This document shows, in pieces, positions 5,378 to 12,492 of a stretch of DNA of 12,830 nucleotides. Position numbers and translations under genes: made by a program. Where the stretch lies: positions 1 to 12,830 of the forward strand of contig NZ_JBDIAQ010000098.1 of NCBI RefSeq assembly GCF_039812505.1, written 5' to 3'. Origin of the DNA: Intrasporangium_A sp039812505 (GTDB lineage: Bacteria > Actinomycetota > Actinomycetes > Actinomycetales > Dermatophilaceae). Position 1 is the first letter of the stretch; every line of letters starts with the position of its first letter. The notes beneath the pieces were generated by a model that saw only the letters and a list, made by a program, of their open reading frames with translations, was not told the DNA's origin and searched no databases.

Positions 5378-8300
5378 ATGGGCACGCCGCACAACACCTA
5401 CGCCCTACTCGTCGGGATCGACGCCTACCCCGATCCGGTCCCGCCGCTGCGCGGCTGCCGCAACGACATCGAGGCGATCCGGACGCTGCTCGAGCGGCGG
5501 GTCGCGGGCAGCGAGGACACCCTGCACGTGCGGACCCTGCTCGACGAGCAGGCGACCCGGGCCGCCGTGATCGGCGGGTTCCGCGAGCACCTGGCCCGGG
5601 CGGGCGGCGAGGACACGGTGCTGTTCTACTACAGCGGGCACGGCTCGCAGGAACCGGCCCCAGAGCAGTTCTGGCACCTCGAGCCGGACCACCTGGACGA
5701 GACGCTGGTGCTCTGGGACAGCCGGCAGGAGGGGCAGTGGGACCTGGCCGACAAGGAGCTGGCCGCGCTGCTGGGCGAGGTCGCCGCCGGGGAGCCGCAC
5801 ATCCTCGTGGTGCTGGACTGCTGCCACTCCGGCAGCGGCACCCGGGCCCCGCTCGAGGACGGCATCGGCAGCCGCCGGGCTCCCACCGACTCGCGCGAGC
5901 GCCCGCCGGACAGCTTCCTGTTCGACCCGGCGCGGGTGGACGACCTCGTCGGGGTCGGCACGCAGCGCTCGGCCCTCGGCGGCAGCGGCTGGAGCGTCAC
6001 CCGGGCCAGGCACGTGCTGCTGTCCGGGTGTCGCGCAAACGAGACGTCCAAGGAGATCTTCCACGCCGGCCTGCCGCGCGGGGCCATGTCCGTCGCGCTG
6101 GAGTCCGCCCTCGAGAAGGCGGGGGACGCGCTCAGCTACCGGGAGGTCCACCGCCAGGTCAGTGCCATCGTGCGGGGCGCCGTGCGCCAGCAGGCGCCGC
6201 AGCTGGAGACCTCGAGCGCCGCCGACCTGGACGTGCGCTTCCTCGGTGGTGCCCTCCCGCCCGGACCGGCCTGGTTCGCGGTCACCCGAGTCGGCGCGGC
6301 GTGGACCATGGACGGCGGCCGGGTGCACGGTGTGGGCGCGCCGGTCGGTGCCGAGGTCACCACGGTCGCGATCACCGACGCAGCCGGCAGCGCCGTCGGC
6401 ACCGCCGACGTGACCCAGGTCCGGGCCGGCGACGCCACGCTGAGCGTGACCTCGGGTGAGCTGGACCCGACCCGCAGCTACCGGGCCAGGATCGTGGCTA
6501 CCCCGCTTCCCCCGCTGCCGGTCCGGATCACCGGCGACCCGGACCGGGTGGGCGCGCTGCGAGCCGCCCTGGCGCAGCGCCGCGAGCACGGCCCCGCGCT
6601 CGTCGCCGAGGCCGGCGCCGATGCCGACCCCCTGGTAGAGGTGTCCACCGACGCGGACGGCTTCGCGCTGACCCGACGCGGCGGCGACCGCTCGCTCTGC
6701 CCCCGCGCCGGCACCGCCGCCGACGCAGTGGCCATGCTCGAGCACGTCGCAGCGTGGTCCACCGCGCTCGGGCTGCGCAACGGCACGAGCGCCCTGCCAC
6801 GTGACGCCGTGACGGTCCGGCTCGCCGTCCAGCCGGACCCTGGCCAGACGCTGCCGATCGAGGTCGACGGCGGCTACCGGATCGAGTACCTCACCAGTGA
6901 CCGGTCCCGCCCACGCGGCTACACGGTCACGCTGACGAACACGACGCAGCGGCCCCTCTGGGTGGCCCTGCTCGACCTGACCGACACCTTCGGCATCTAC
7001 GCCGACGCGCTCGAGAACGGCTCCGAGCGGATCGCGCCGGGCGAGTCCAGGCCGATCGAGCTGCTGACCGACGTGCCCGACGTGCTCTGGGAGCAGGGGG
7101 TCACCGAGGTGACCGACGTGCTCAAGGTCATCGTCAGCACCGAGGAGTTCGACCCACGCCCGATGACGCAGGACGACCTCGCCGTGTCCGCGCCCACCCC
7201 ACGCGAAGCCGTGGGCACCCGGGGGGCGAGCGGCATACCGGCGTCCACCCTCGACCGGCTGCTCCGGCGCGTCGGCACGCGACGGGCCCGCCCCCAGTCG
7301 GCGGGCGAGGCCGCCGCGGACTGGTACACCGCGGACCTGACGGTCGTCTCGGTGCGCCCGCGGGCGGGAGCCCGGACGCGGCCGGACGCGCCCACCCAGC
7401 TCGGGGCCGGCGTCGTGCTGCAACCCCATCCGGTGCTGCGGGCCACCGTCGAGCTGACCACGGCCGACGACGCCACCCGCGACCTCTCCGTCGCCCCGGT
7501 GCCGGAGTGCCTGCAGGGCGAGGGGACGATGCCCTTCACGCTGACCACGACCCGCGACGGCGGGCACGGGGCAGATGCCCTGCTCCTGCGGCTCGACGAC
7601 CCGGGCTCGGCCGAGGCCGTGACGGCGGCCGACCCGCTCGTGGTGACCGTTCCGCAGCCGCTCGGCGAGGGCGAGCACCTGCTCCCCTTCGCCTGGGACG
7701 GCGAGTTCTACCTCCCGCTCGGTCACGCCCGACCCGCGGCCGGCGGCCAGGGCACCGACATCGTCCTGCAACGGCTGGCCCGTCCGGTCGCGACGGAGCG
7801 CAGCCTGGGCGGCTCGATCCGGATCCTGCTGCGCAAGCTGGTGGGCAAGGTGGCGCACCTGCCCCCGGCCTACCCACAGCTGCGGCTCGCGACGGTCGCC
7901 GACGACGGCACGGTCGGCTACGAGGGCGACCCGGACGCGGTGCGCCGCGCCGTCACGGCAGCCGACTCCGTGCTGCTCTACGTCCACGGCATCCTCGGGG
8001 ACACCGAGGGGATGGCCCGCAGCTCCCGGCTCAGCGGCACCTCCCGCCCCATCGGCCCCGGCTACGGGGCGGTGCTGACCTTCGACTACGAGAACCTGGA
8101 CACCCCGATCGAGCAGAACGCGGCCGCGCTCGGCACGATGCTCGCGGCCGCCGGCCTGGGCGGACAGCACGGCAAGCGACTCGACATCGTGGCCCACTCG
8201 ATGGGCGGCCTGCTCTGCCGGCACCTGGTCGAGCGGATCGGCGGGGTGGAGGTGAACCGGCTGGTCACCCTCGGCACCCCGAACGGCGGGTCCCCGTGGC

Positions 8301-8782
8301 CGACCGTGCAGCAGTGGGCCACCGCGGCGGTCGCCCTGGCCGCCAACGGGTTCATCCCGGTCGCGTGGCCGGTGACCGCGCTCGCCGCCGTCCTGGGGGT
8401 CGTGGAGAAGGTCGACACCGCGCTCGACCAGATGCAGCCGGACTCCGACTTCCTCATGCAGCTGGGCCAGGCTCCCGACCCCGCCGTCCCGTACCACGTG
8501 ATCGTCGGCGACCGTTCCCTCGCCCAGCCGACCACCGCCTCGGCCGACGGCCGGCTGGCCCGTCTCCTCGGCCGGCTGGCCCCCGCCCGGGTCGGCGGCA
8601 GGATCGCCGACCTGGTGTTCTTCGGCCGACCGAACGACCTCGCGGTGGCCGTGTCGAGCGCGCAGCACCTGCCGCCCGGCCGGGACCCCGCGCCACAGGT
8701 CCACGTCGTCGCGACCGACCACATCAGCTTCTTCGAGGACCGGGCGAGCCTCGACCTGCTCGCGAGCGCCCTGTCGGCGTGA
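5378..8782 (+). CDS. Caspase-like protease fused to alpha/beta-hydrolase
   Basis: This is an intact 1134-aa multidomain protein. Residues 1-290 are a peptidase C14 (caspase/metacaspase) domain. It starts with YALLVGIDAYPD, carries the catalytic His88 in FYYSGHGS and the catalytic Cys149 in VVLDCCHSG, and ends with the usual QAPQLE segment. Residues about 480-595 resemble DUF4384, a beta domain often attached to bacterial caspases (YTVTLTNTTQRPLWVALLDL, then LKVIVSTEEFD). An Arg/Pro-rich linker (about 596-645) and a second beta-rich stretch follow. From about 850 there is an alpha/beta-hydrolase of the lipase/PGAP1-like type: oxyanion His-Gly in YVHGILG (H870), nucleophile Ser941 in AHSMGG, and LGTPNGGSPW. 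The remaining triad residues are Asp1087 in RPNDLAVAVSS and His1115 in ATDHISFF. A hydrophobic lid spans 981-1009. There is no signal peptide, so the protein is cytoplasmic. I infer that the protease controls the hydrolase or acts with it, as in a defence or cell-death effector. The substrates are unknown. Confidence 0.93.
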   Translation: MGTPHNTYALLVGIDAYPDPVPPLRGCRNDIEAIRTLLERRVAGSEDTLHVRTLLDEQATRAAVIGGFREHLARAGGEDTVLFYYSGHGSQEPAPEQFWHLEPDHLDETLVLWDSRQEGQWDLADKELAALLGEVAAGEPHILVVLDCCHSGSGTRAPLEDGIGSRRAPTDSRERPPDSFLFDPARVDDLVGVGTQRSALGGSGWSVTRARHVLLSGCRANETSKEIFHAGLPRGAMSVALESALEKAGDALSYREVHRQVSAIVRGAVRQQAPQLETSSAADLDVRFLGGALPPGPAWFAVTRVGAAWTMDGGRVHGVGAPVGAEVTTVAITDAAGSAVGTADVTQVRAGDATLSVTSGELDPTRSYRARIVATPLPPLPVRITGDPDRVGALRAALAQRREHGPALVAEAGADADPLVEVSTDADGFALTRRGGDRSLCPRAGTAADAVAMLEHVAAWSTALGLRNGTSALPRDAVTVRLAVQPDPGQTLPIEVDGGYRIEYLTSDRSRPRGYTVTLTNTTQRPLWVALLDLTDTFGIYADALENGSERIAPGESRPIELLTDVPDVLWEQGVTEVTDVLKVIVSTEEFDPRPMTQDDLAVSAPTPREAVGTRGASGIPASTLDRLLRRVGTRRARPQSAGEAAADWYTADLTVVSVRPRAGARTRPDAPTQLGAGVVLQPHPVLRATVELTTADDATRDLSVAPVPECLQGEGTMPFTLTTTRDGGHGADALLLRLDDPGSAEAVTAADPLVVTVPQPLGEGEHLLPFAWDGEFYLPLGHARPAAGGQGTDIVLQRLARPVATERSLGGSIRILLRKLVGKVAHLPPAYPQLRLATVADDGTVGYEGDPDAVRRAVTAADSVLLYVHGILGDTEGMARSSRLSGTSRPIGPGYGAVLTFDYENLDTPIEQNAAALGTMLAAAGLGGQHGKRLDIVAHSMGGLLCRHLVERIGGVEVNRLVTLGTPNGGSPWPTVQQWATAAVALAANGFIPVAWPVTALAAVLGVVEKVDTALDQMQPDSDFLMQLGQAPDPAVPYHVIVGDRSLAQPTTASADGRLARLLGRLAPARVGGRIADLVFFGRPNDLAVAVSSAQHLPPGRDPAPQVHVVATDHISFFEDRASLDLLASALSA

Positions 8783-8821
8783 CCGGGGCGCACGGCTCCG
8801 CGGCCGGACGCGGTATGCCGC

Positions 8822-9460
8822 TCAGCCGAGCTCGTCACGCAGCCGAGCCACCCAGCCGGGCTCGGTGCCGTAGCGCTGCGACGGGATGAGGCGCAGGTGG
8901 GCACAGTCGTCGACGAGCTGGGCCATCCGCCGGTCGCGGGTGGCCTCCTGCTTGGCCGAGACGACCCAGCCCGTCGCGGCCTTGCGGTAGGACGGGGTTG
9001 CGCCGTCCCAGAAGGCCGAGGCGGTCGGGTTACCCCGCAGCAGGGCCTCGTACCGCTCCGGCCAGGTGCGCGGCCCGTTCTCGTAGGAGTAGACCCCCGA
9101 CCGGTCCGCTCGGCGGCGCTCGAAGGCGGCCCGTCCGGCCGGGTGCATCCGGCCCTCGGCGGTCAGCTGTGCGACCGCCTCGATGTTGACGTTGCTCCAT
9201 GTGCTGCCCGGTCTGCGCGGCGTCCAGCGCTGGCGTCGTGAGTCCTGGTCGATGGGCTGCATCTGCGAGTCGATCCAGCCGAAGCAGAGTGCCTCACGGA
9301 GGGCCTGCTCGTACGTGAGCCCCCGGTCGGGGACGTGCTTCTTGTGCAGGCCCATCCACAGCTCGCTCGCGGTGTCGTGGTTGGCCGCCAGCCAGGCGCG
9401 GAAGTCGGCCACGTCGTCGAAGAAGACCGCCGGACGCTCGGGACTGCCACCGGGTCGCAT
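8822..9460 (-). CDS. YdeI/OmpD-associated (OmdA) family protein
   Basis: The 212-aa protein matches the YdeI/OmdA family: AVFFDDVADFRAWLAANHDTA at the N-terminus, then SELWMGLHKKH, LTYEQALREALCFGWIDS, and WTPRRPGSTWSNVN (about residues 80-93). The C-terminus has the family's helical tail (YRKAATGWVVSAKQEATRDRR). Members are linked in name to resistance to bacteriocins or antimicrobial peptides, but the biochemical activity is not established. I use the ATG at 9460, because GGGAGG lies 8 bases upstream and the family begins close to this Met. The longer frame upstream is Arg-rich and non-coding in character. It lies 116 bp downstream of dusB on the same strand and converges with the caspase gene, leaving 39 bp between the two stops. 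Confidence 0.88.
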   Translation of the reverse strand: MRPGGSPERPAVFFDDVADFRAWLAANHDTASELWMGLHKKHVPDRGLTYEQALREALCFGWIDSQMQPIDQDSRRQRWTPRRPGSTWSNVNIEAVAQLTAEGRMHPAGRAAFERRRADRSGVYSYENGPRTWPERYEALLRGNPTASAFWDGATPSYRKAATGWVVSAKQEATRDRRMAQLVDDCAHLRLIPSQRYGTEPGWVARLRDELG

Positions 9461-9493
9461 CTGCTCATCCTCCCAGCCGACGCCTCCAACGGG

Positions 9494-9511
9494 CCGTTCG
9501 AGGCCGAACGG
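9494..9511 (-). terminator. Hairpin between dusB and the YdeI-family gene
   Basis: CCGTTCG (9494-9500) and CGAACGG (9505-9511) form an exact 7-bp stem with a tetraloop, within the 116-bp gap after the dusB stop. No T-tract follows. It may end or attenuate the dusB transcript, leaving the YdeI-family gene with its own promoter. Confidence 0.4.
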
Positions 9512-9576
9512 GCCGCGGCACCGACCGGCTCGACCACGAGGCCACCGCCCGAGGGATCGCAGCAAGACCGGCGGGG

Positions 9577-10848
9577 TCAGCCGCCGGAGACGGACAGCTC
9601 CGCCTCGGCGATGCTGCGCCGGTGCTCCTCGGACAGCTCGCGCGAGTCGAGCCAGTGCTCGGGCAGGGCGACCTTGCGGGGCGAGCCGGCCCGGCCGCGT
9701 TGCCCCTCGGCCGGCTCCCCCGGCCACGGTGCATCACGGTCGAGACCGGCGAGCAGCTCGTCGAGCGAGGCGACCGAGTCGACCAGGGCGAGCGAGCTGC
9801 GGATCGTCGAGCCGGCGGGGAACCCCTTGAGGTACCAGGCGATGTGCTTGCGGATGTCGCGACACGCGTGCTCCTGGTTGCCGTAGAAGTCGACCAGGTA
9901 GAGGGTGTGCTGCCGGAGCGTGTCGGCCACCTCACCCAGCGTCGGGGTGACCCGGGTGGGGGCCCCCGCGAAGGCGGCCGCGAGGTCGGTGAACAGCCAC
10001 GGCCGGCCCAGGCAGCCGCGGCCCACGACAACGCCGTCGACCCCGGTCTGCTCGACCATCCGCAGGGCGTCGTCGGCCGACCAGATGTCGCCGTTGCCGA
10101 GCACCGGCACCTTCGTGACGGTCTGCTTGAGCAGCCGGATCGCGGCCCAGTCGGCGGCGCCCGAGTAGGCCTGTGCGGCGGTGCGGGCGTGCAGCGCGAC
10201 GGCGGCCACGCCCTCCTGCTCGGCGGCCAGCCCGGCATCCAGGTAGGTCAGGTGGTCCGCGTCGATCCCGGTGCGCATCTTGACGGTGACCGGGATGTCA
10301 CGCCCGCCGCCCTCCTCGACGACGGCGCCCACGATGGCCCGGAACAGGTCGCGCTTCCACGGCAGCGCCGACCCGCCGCCCTTACGGGTCACCTTGGGCA
10401 CGGGACAGCCGAAGTTGAGGTCGATGTGGTCGGCCCGGTCTTCCCGGGCGATGATCCGGGCCGCGGCCCGGGCGGTGGCCGGGTCGACGCTGTAGAGCTG
10501 GACCGAGCGGGGGTACTCGTCCGGGTCGTGCTCGATGAGCCGCATCGTCTCCGGGTTCCGCTCGACGAGGGCCCGCGTGGTGATCATCTCGCTGACGTAG
10601 AGGCTGCTCGCGCCGCAGGCGCCGCCGAGCGCCGTGCCCTCCCGGCCGTACTCACGGCACAGGCGCCGGAAGGCCCGGTTGGTGATGCCGGCCATGGGCG
10701 CCAGGACGACGGGCGACTCGATGACGCGTCGACCGATCCGCAGCGGCGGCAGCACCGGTGCGGATGCGGGCGGCGACGTGCCGGACGGGTCGCCCGAGCG
10801 CGGCGCGGTGATCGCGCGATGGCGCGGTGGGGTCAGGACGTCGGTCAC
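9577..10848 (-). CDS. dusB: tRNA-dihydrouridine synthase DusB
   Basis: DusB is an FMN enzyme that reduces uridine to dihydrouridine in the D-loop of tRNAs, using NADPH. The 423-aa protein has the TIM-barrel signature LAPMAGITNRAFRRLCREYG. It also has the active-site motif DLNFGCPVPKV, with the catalytic acid Cys148, then RKGGGSAL. The FMN phosphate region is seen in PVLGNGDIWS and GVVVGRGCLGRPWLF. The helical RNA-binding C-terminal domain contains HACRDIRKHIAWYLKGFP. I chose the GTG at 10848 (MTDVLTPPRHR): GGGAG lies about 10 bases upstream, and the 44 further codons overlap the upstream hydrolase gene. This start still leaves a low-complexity N-terminal extension of about 33 residues before the barrel. 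The alpha/beta-hydrolase gene ends 19 bp upstream on the same strand, so the two are probably co-transcribed. Confidence 0.96.
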   Translation of the reverse strand: MTDVLTPPRHRAITAPRSGDPSGTSPPASAPVLPPLRIGRRVIESPVVLAPMAGITNRAFRRLCREYGREGTALGGACGASSLYVSEMITTRALVERNPETMRLIEHDPDEYPRSVQLYSVDPATARAAARIIAREDRADHIDLNFGCPVPKVTRKGGGSALPWKRDLFRAIVGAVVEEGGGRDIPVTVKMRTGIDADHLTYLDAGLAAEQEGVAAVALHARTAAQAYSGAADWAAIRLLKQTVTKVPVLGNGDIWSADDALRMVEQTGVDGVVVGRGCLGRPWLFTDLAAAFAGAPTRVTPTLGEVADTLRQHTLYLVDFYGNQEHACRDIRKHIAWYLKGFPAGSTIRSSLALVDSVASLDELLAGLDRDAPWPGEPAEGQRGRAGSPRKVALPEHWLDSRELSEEHRRSIAEAELSVSGG

Positions 10849-10867
10849 AGCGCTCGATTCTCCCAAA

Positions 10868-11599
10868 TCAGCGGGCCACCACCGAATCCGCGAAGCGCAG
10901 CAGGGCTGCCGCGAAGGCCTCGGGCTGGTCGAGGTTCGACAGGTGGGATGCCCTCGGGATGACCTCGACCCGGACGTCACGCAGCCCGAGGCCGTGCAGC
11001 CTCCGGACGAACGAGCTTGCCCCGATGCGGAACTGGTCGAACTGGCCGTTGAGGATCAACACCGGGCAGGCCAGCCCGGCCAGCATCGAGGGGCGGCACC
11101 GCGCCATCACCTCGGCCCAGGCGCGGGCCGTCGGCGCGAAGTAGTAGCCCCCGGCGATCACCGGGTCGACCAGGTGCGCCGGATAGAGCCGGCGCAGCAC
11201 GCAGTCGTTGATCCGCGTCATCCGGTCCTCGCCGAGCCGGTCGGTGATGCGGGCGACCAGCCGGTAGACAGCGGCGCCCGGACCCACGGGAGCAGCGCTG
11301 CACCCCGCGAGCACCAGGCCGGACAGGCGCTCACCGCGCTGGGCGGCATACGCCATCGCGGCGTAGCCGCCCAGGGAGTGGCCGGCGAGGACGACGGGGG
11401 CACCGGACGGGGTCGCGCGGACGGCCTCGTCGATGACCTCGACGCACCGGTCGAGGGTGAACTCCTCTGCGGCGCGCGCGCCGTGCCCGGGCAGGTCGAC
11501 GAGGCCGACGGTGGCCGGGCCGTCCAGCAGCGGCAGCTGGGGCGCCCACTGGGCACTCGACAGCCGCGACCCGTGGACGAGGACCAGGTGCGCAGGCAC
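10868..11599 (-). CDS. Alpha/beta-hydrolase, likely esterase or lipase type
   Basis: The 243-aa protein is a compact alpha/beta-hydrolase. It starts directly with the strand and oxyanion motif LVLVHGSRLSS, then VDLPGHGA. The nucleophile elbow GHSLGG has Ser75, and the triad is completed by Asp188 in LNGQFDQF and His219 in RASHLSNL. A helical cap lies between about residues 105 and 170. No signal peptide is present, and the substrate cannot be predicted. I chose the GTG at 11599 because family homology begins at once and the longer frame runs across the divergent sulfurtransferase gene. No Shine-Dalgarno site precedes the GTG; a weak CATCCT box ends 6 bases before it, so the mRNA may be leaderless. 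The gene lies 19 bp upstream of dusB. Confidence 0.92.
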   Translation of the reverse strand: MPAHLVLVHGSRLSSAQWAPQLPLLDGPATVGLVDLPGHGARAAEEFTLDRCVEVIDEAVRATPSGAPVVLAGHSLGGYAAMAYAAQRGERLSGLVLAGCSAAPVGPGAAVYRLVARITDRLGEDRMTRINDCVLRRLYPAHLVDPVIAGGYYFAPTARAWAEVMARCRPSMLAGLACPVLILNGQFDQFRIGASSFVRRLHGLGLRDVRVEVIPRASHLSNLDQPEAFAAALLRFADSVVAR

Positions 11600-11605
11600 G
11601 GACCG

Positions 11606-11618
11606 AGGATGCCACGAT
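11606..11618. promoter_or_regulatory. Compact divergent promoter region with two possible -10 boxes
   Basis: Only 25 bp separate the GTG starts of the hydrolase (11599) and sulfurtransferase (11625). On the minus strand CATCCT (11611-11606) and on the plus strand CACGAT (11613-11618) each end 6 bases before their GTG. Both keep the A at position 2 and T at position 6 of a -10 box but lack the first T. Neither gene has a ribosome site, so two back-to-back leaderless starts are plausible. The motif matches are weak. Confidence 0.3.
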
Positions 11619-11624
11619 GGACCG

Positions 11625-12461
11625 GTGAACCAGCTCATCACCGCCGCCGAGCTCGCCCACGAGATCGAGGACGTCGTCGTCATCGACGTCCGCTGGACCC
11701 TGACCACCGGTGGGGCCCGCAACCCCGGCATCGACGAGTATGCGGCCGGGCACATCCCCGGCGCGTTCTTCGTCGACCTCGAGTCGACGCTGGCCGCTCC
11801 GCCGGGCCCCGGGGGGCGTCATCCGCTGCCCGAGCCGGGCGTCGTCGAAGCCGCGCTGCGGCGGTGTGGCGTGAGCGATGGCAGCCGGGTCGTGGTCCAC
11901 GACGGACGCGAGTCGTATGCCGCCGGGCGGGCCTGGTGGGTGCTGCGCTGGCTCGGTCTGGGCCACGTGCGCGTGCTGGACGGCGGGTTCGCGGCCTGGG
12001 TCGCGGCCGGGCTGCCGGTGAGCACGCTCGTTCCCGCCGAGCGGTCGGGCCGGTTCGTCGCGCGGCCCGGGTCGATGCCCACCACCGACGTGCACGGTGC
12101 CGCCGAGTGGGTGGGGACCGGCCTGCTGCTCGATGCCCGGGCACCGGAGCGGTACAGCGGTGCGGTCGAGCCCATCGACCCGGTGGCCGGGCACATCCCC
12201 GGGGCCGTCAACGCTCCGACGAGCGCATGGCTCGCGGCGGACGGGACCTTCCGGCCCGACCTGGCCGAGCACTGGGCCGAGGTGGCGGGCGCTCGAGCGG
12301 GTGAGCCGGTCGCGGTCTACTGCGGATCGGGGGTGACGGGGGCGCACGAGGTGCTCGCCCTGGCCCAGCTCGGCGTCGCGGCCACCCTCTACCCCGGCTC
12401 GTGGAGCGAATGGGTGCATGACCCGTCCCGTCCGGTGGCGACGGGCCCCGCTCCGTCCTGA
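11625..12461 (+). CDS. Two-domain rhodanese sulfurtransferase
   Basis: This 278-aa protein has the tandem rhodanese layout of thiosulfate or 3-mercaptopyruvate sulfurtransferases, which move sulfane sulfur to cyanide or thiol acceptors. The first domain (about 1-125) is the inactive one: VVVIDVRWTL, GHIPGAFFVDL and HDGRESYAAGRAWW, where Asp replaces the active Cys. The second domain (about 145-275) has LLDARAPERYSG, GHIPGAVNAPT and the active loop YCGSGVT, with the catalytic Cys233. GSWSEW near the end is a hallmark of this group. The CGSGVT loop favours a SseA-like enzyme, though thiosulfate versus mercaptopyruvate preference is not certain. The GTG at 11625 fits the beginning of the first domain (MNQLITAAELA). 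A hairpin begins 10 bases after the stop. Confidence 0.95.
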   Translation: MNQLITAAELAHEIEDVVVIDVRWTLTTGGARNPGIDEYAAGHIPGAFFVDLESTLAAPPGPGGRHPLPEPGVVEAALRRCGVSDGSRVVVHDGRESYAAGRAWWVLRWLGLGHVRVLDGGFAAWVAAGLPVSTLVPAERSGRFVARPGSMPTTDVHGAAEWVGTGLLLDARAPERYSGAVEPIDPVAGHIPGAVNAPTSAWLAADGTFRPDLAEHWAEVAGARAGEPVAVYCGSGVTGAHEVLALAQLGVAATLYPGSWSEWVHDPSRPVATGPAPS

Positions 12462-12471
12462 TCAGGTCGGT

Positions 12472-12487
12472 CCTGGCCGGCGCCAGG
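12472..12487 (+). terminator. Hairpin after the sulfurtransferase gene
   Basis: CCTGGC (12472-12477) pairs with GCCAGG (12482-12487) around a CGGC tetraloop, 10 bases past the stop codon. It is GC-rich with no T-tract, but its position fits an intrinsic terminator. Confidence 0.45.
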
Positions 12488-12492
12488 TCCCG

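Noticed and set aside
4813..6459. Long plus-strand frame covering the CHAT remnant and the start of the caspase gene
   Set aside because: Only its first part (about 4876-5010) has CHAT similarity. Past that it is an Arg/Pro/Gly-rich shadow of the caspase frame.
5405..8722. Minus-strand open frame of 1105 aa opposite the caspase gene
   Set aside because: A typical antisense shadow in GC-rich DNA: no domain, skewed composition, and the plus strand has clear catalytic motifs.
8783..8821. Terminator between the caspase and YdeI-family genes
   Set aside because: Only a 4-bp stem (GCGG-TATG-CCGC) is visible in the 39-bp gap, too weak to call.
4761..8821. Prophage, transposon or toxin-antitoxin locus
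   Set aside because: No integrase, transposase, terminal repeat, phage structural gene or small antitoxin-like frame can be seen here.
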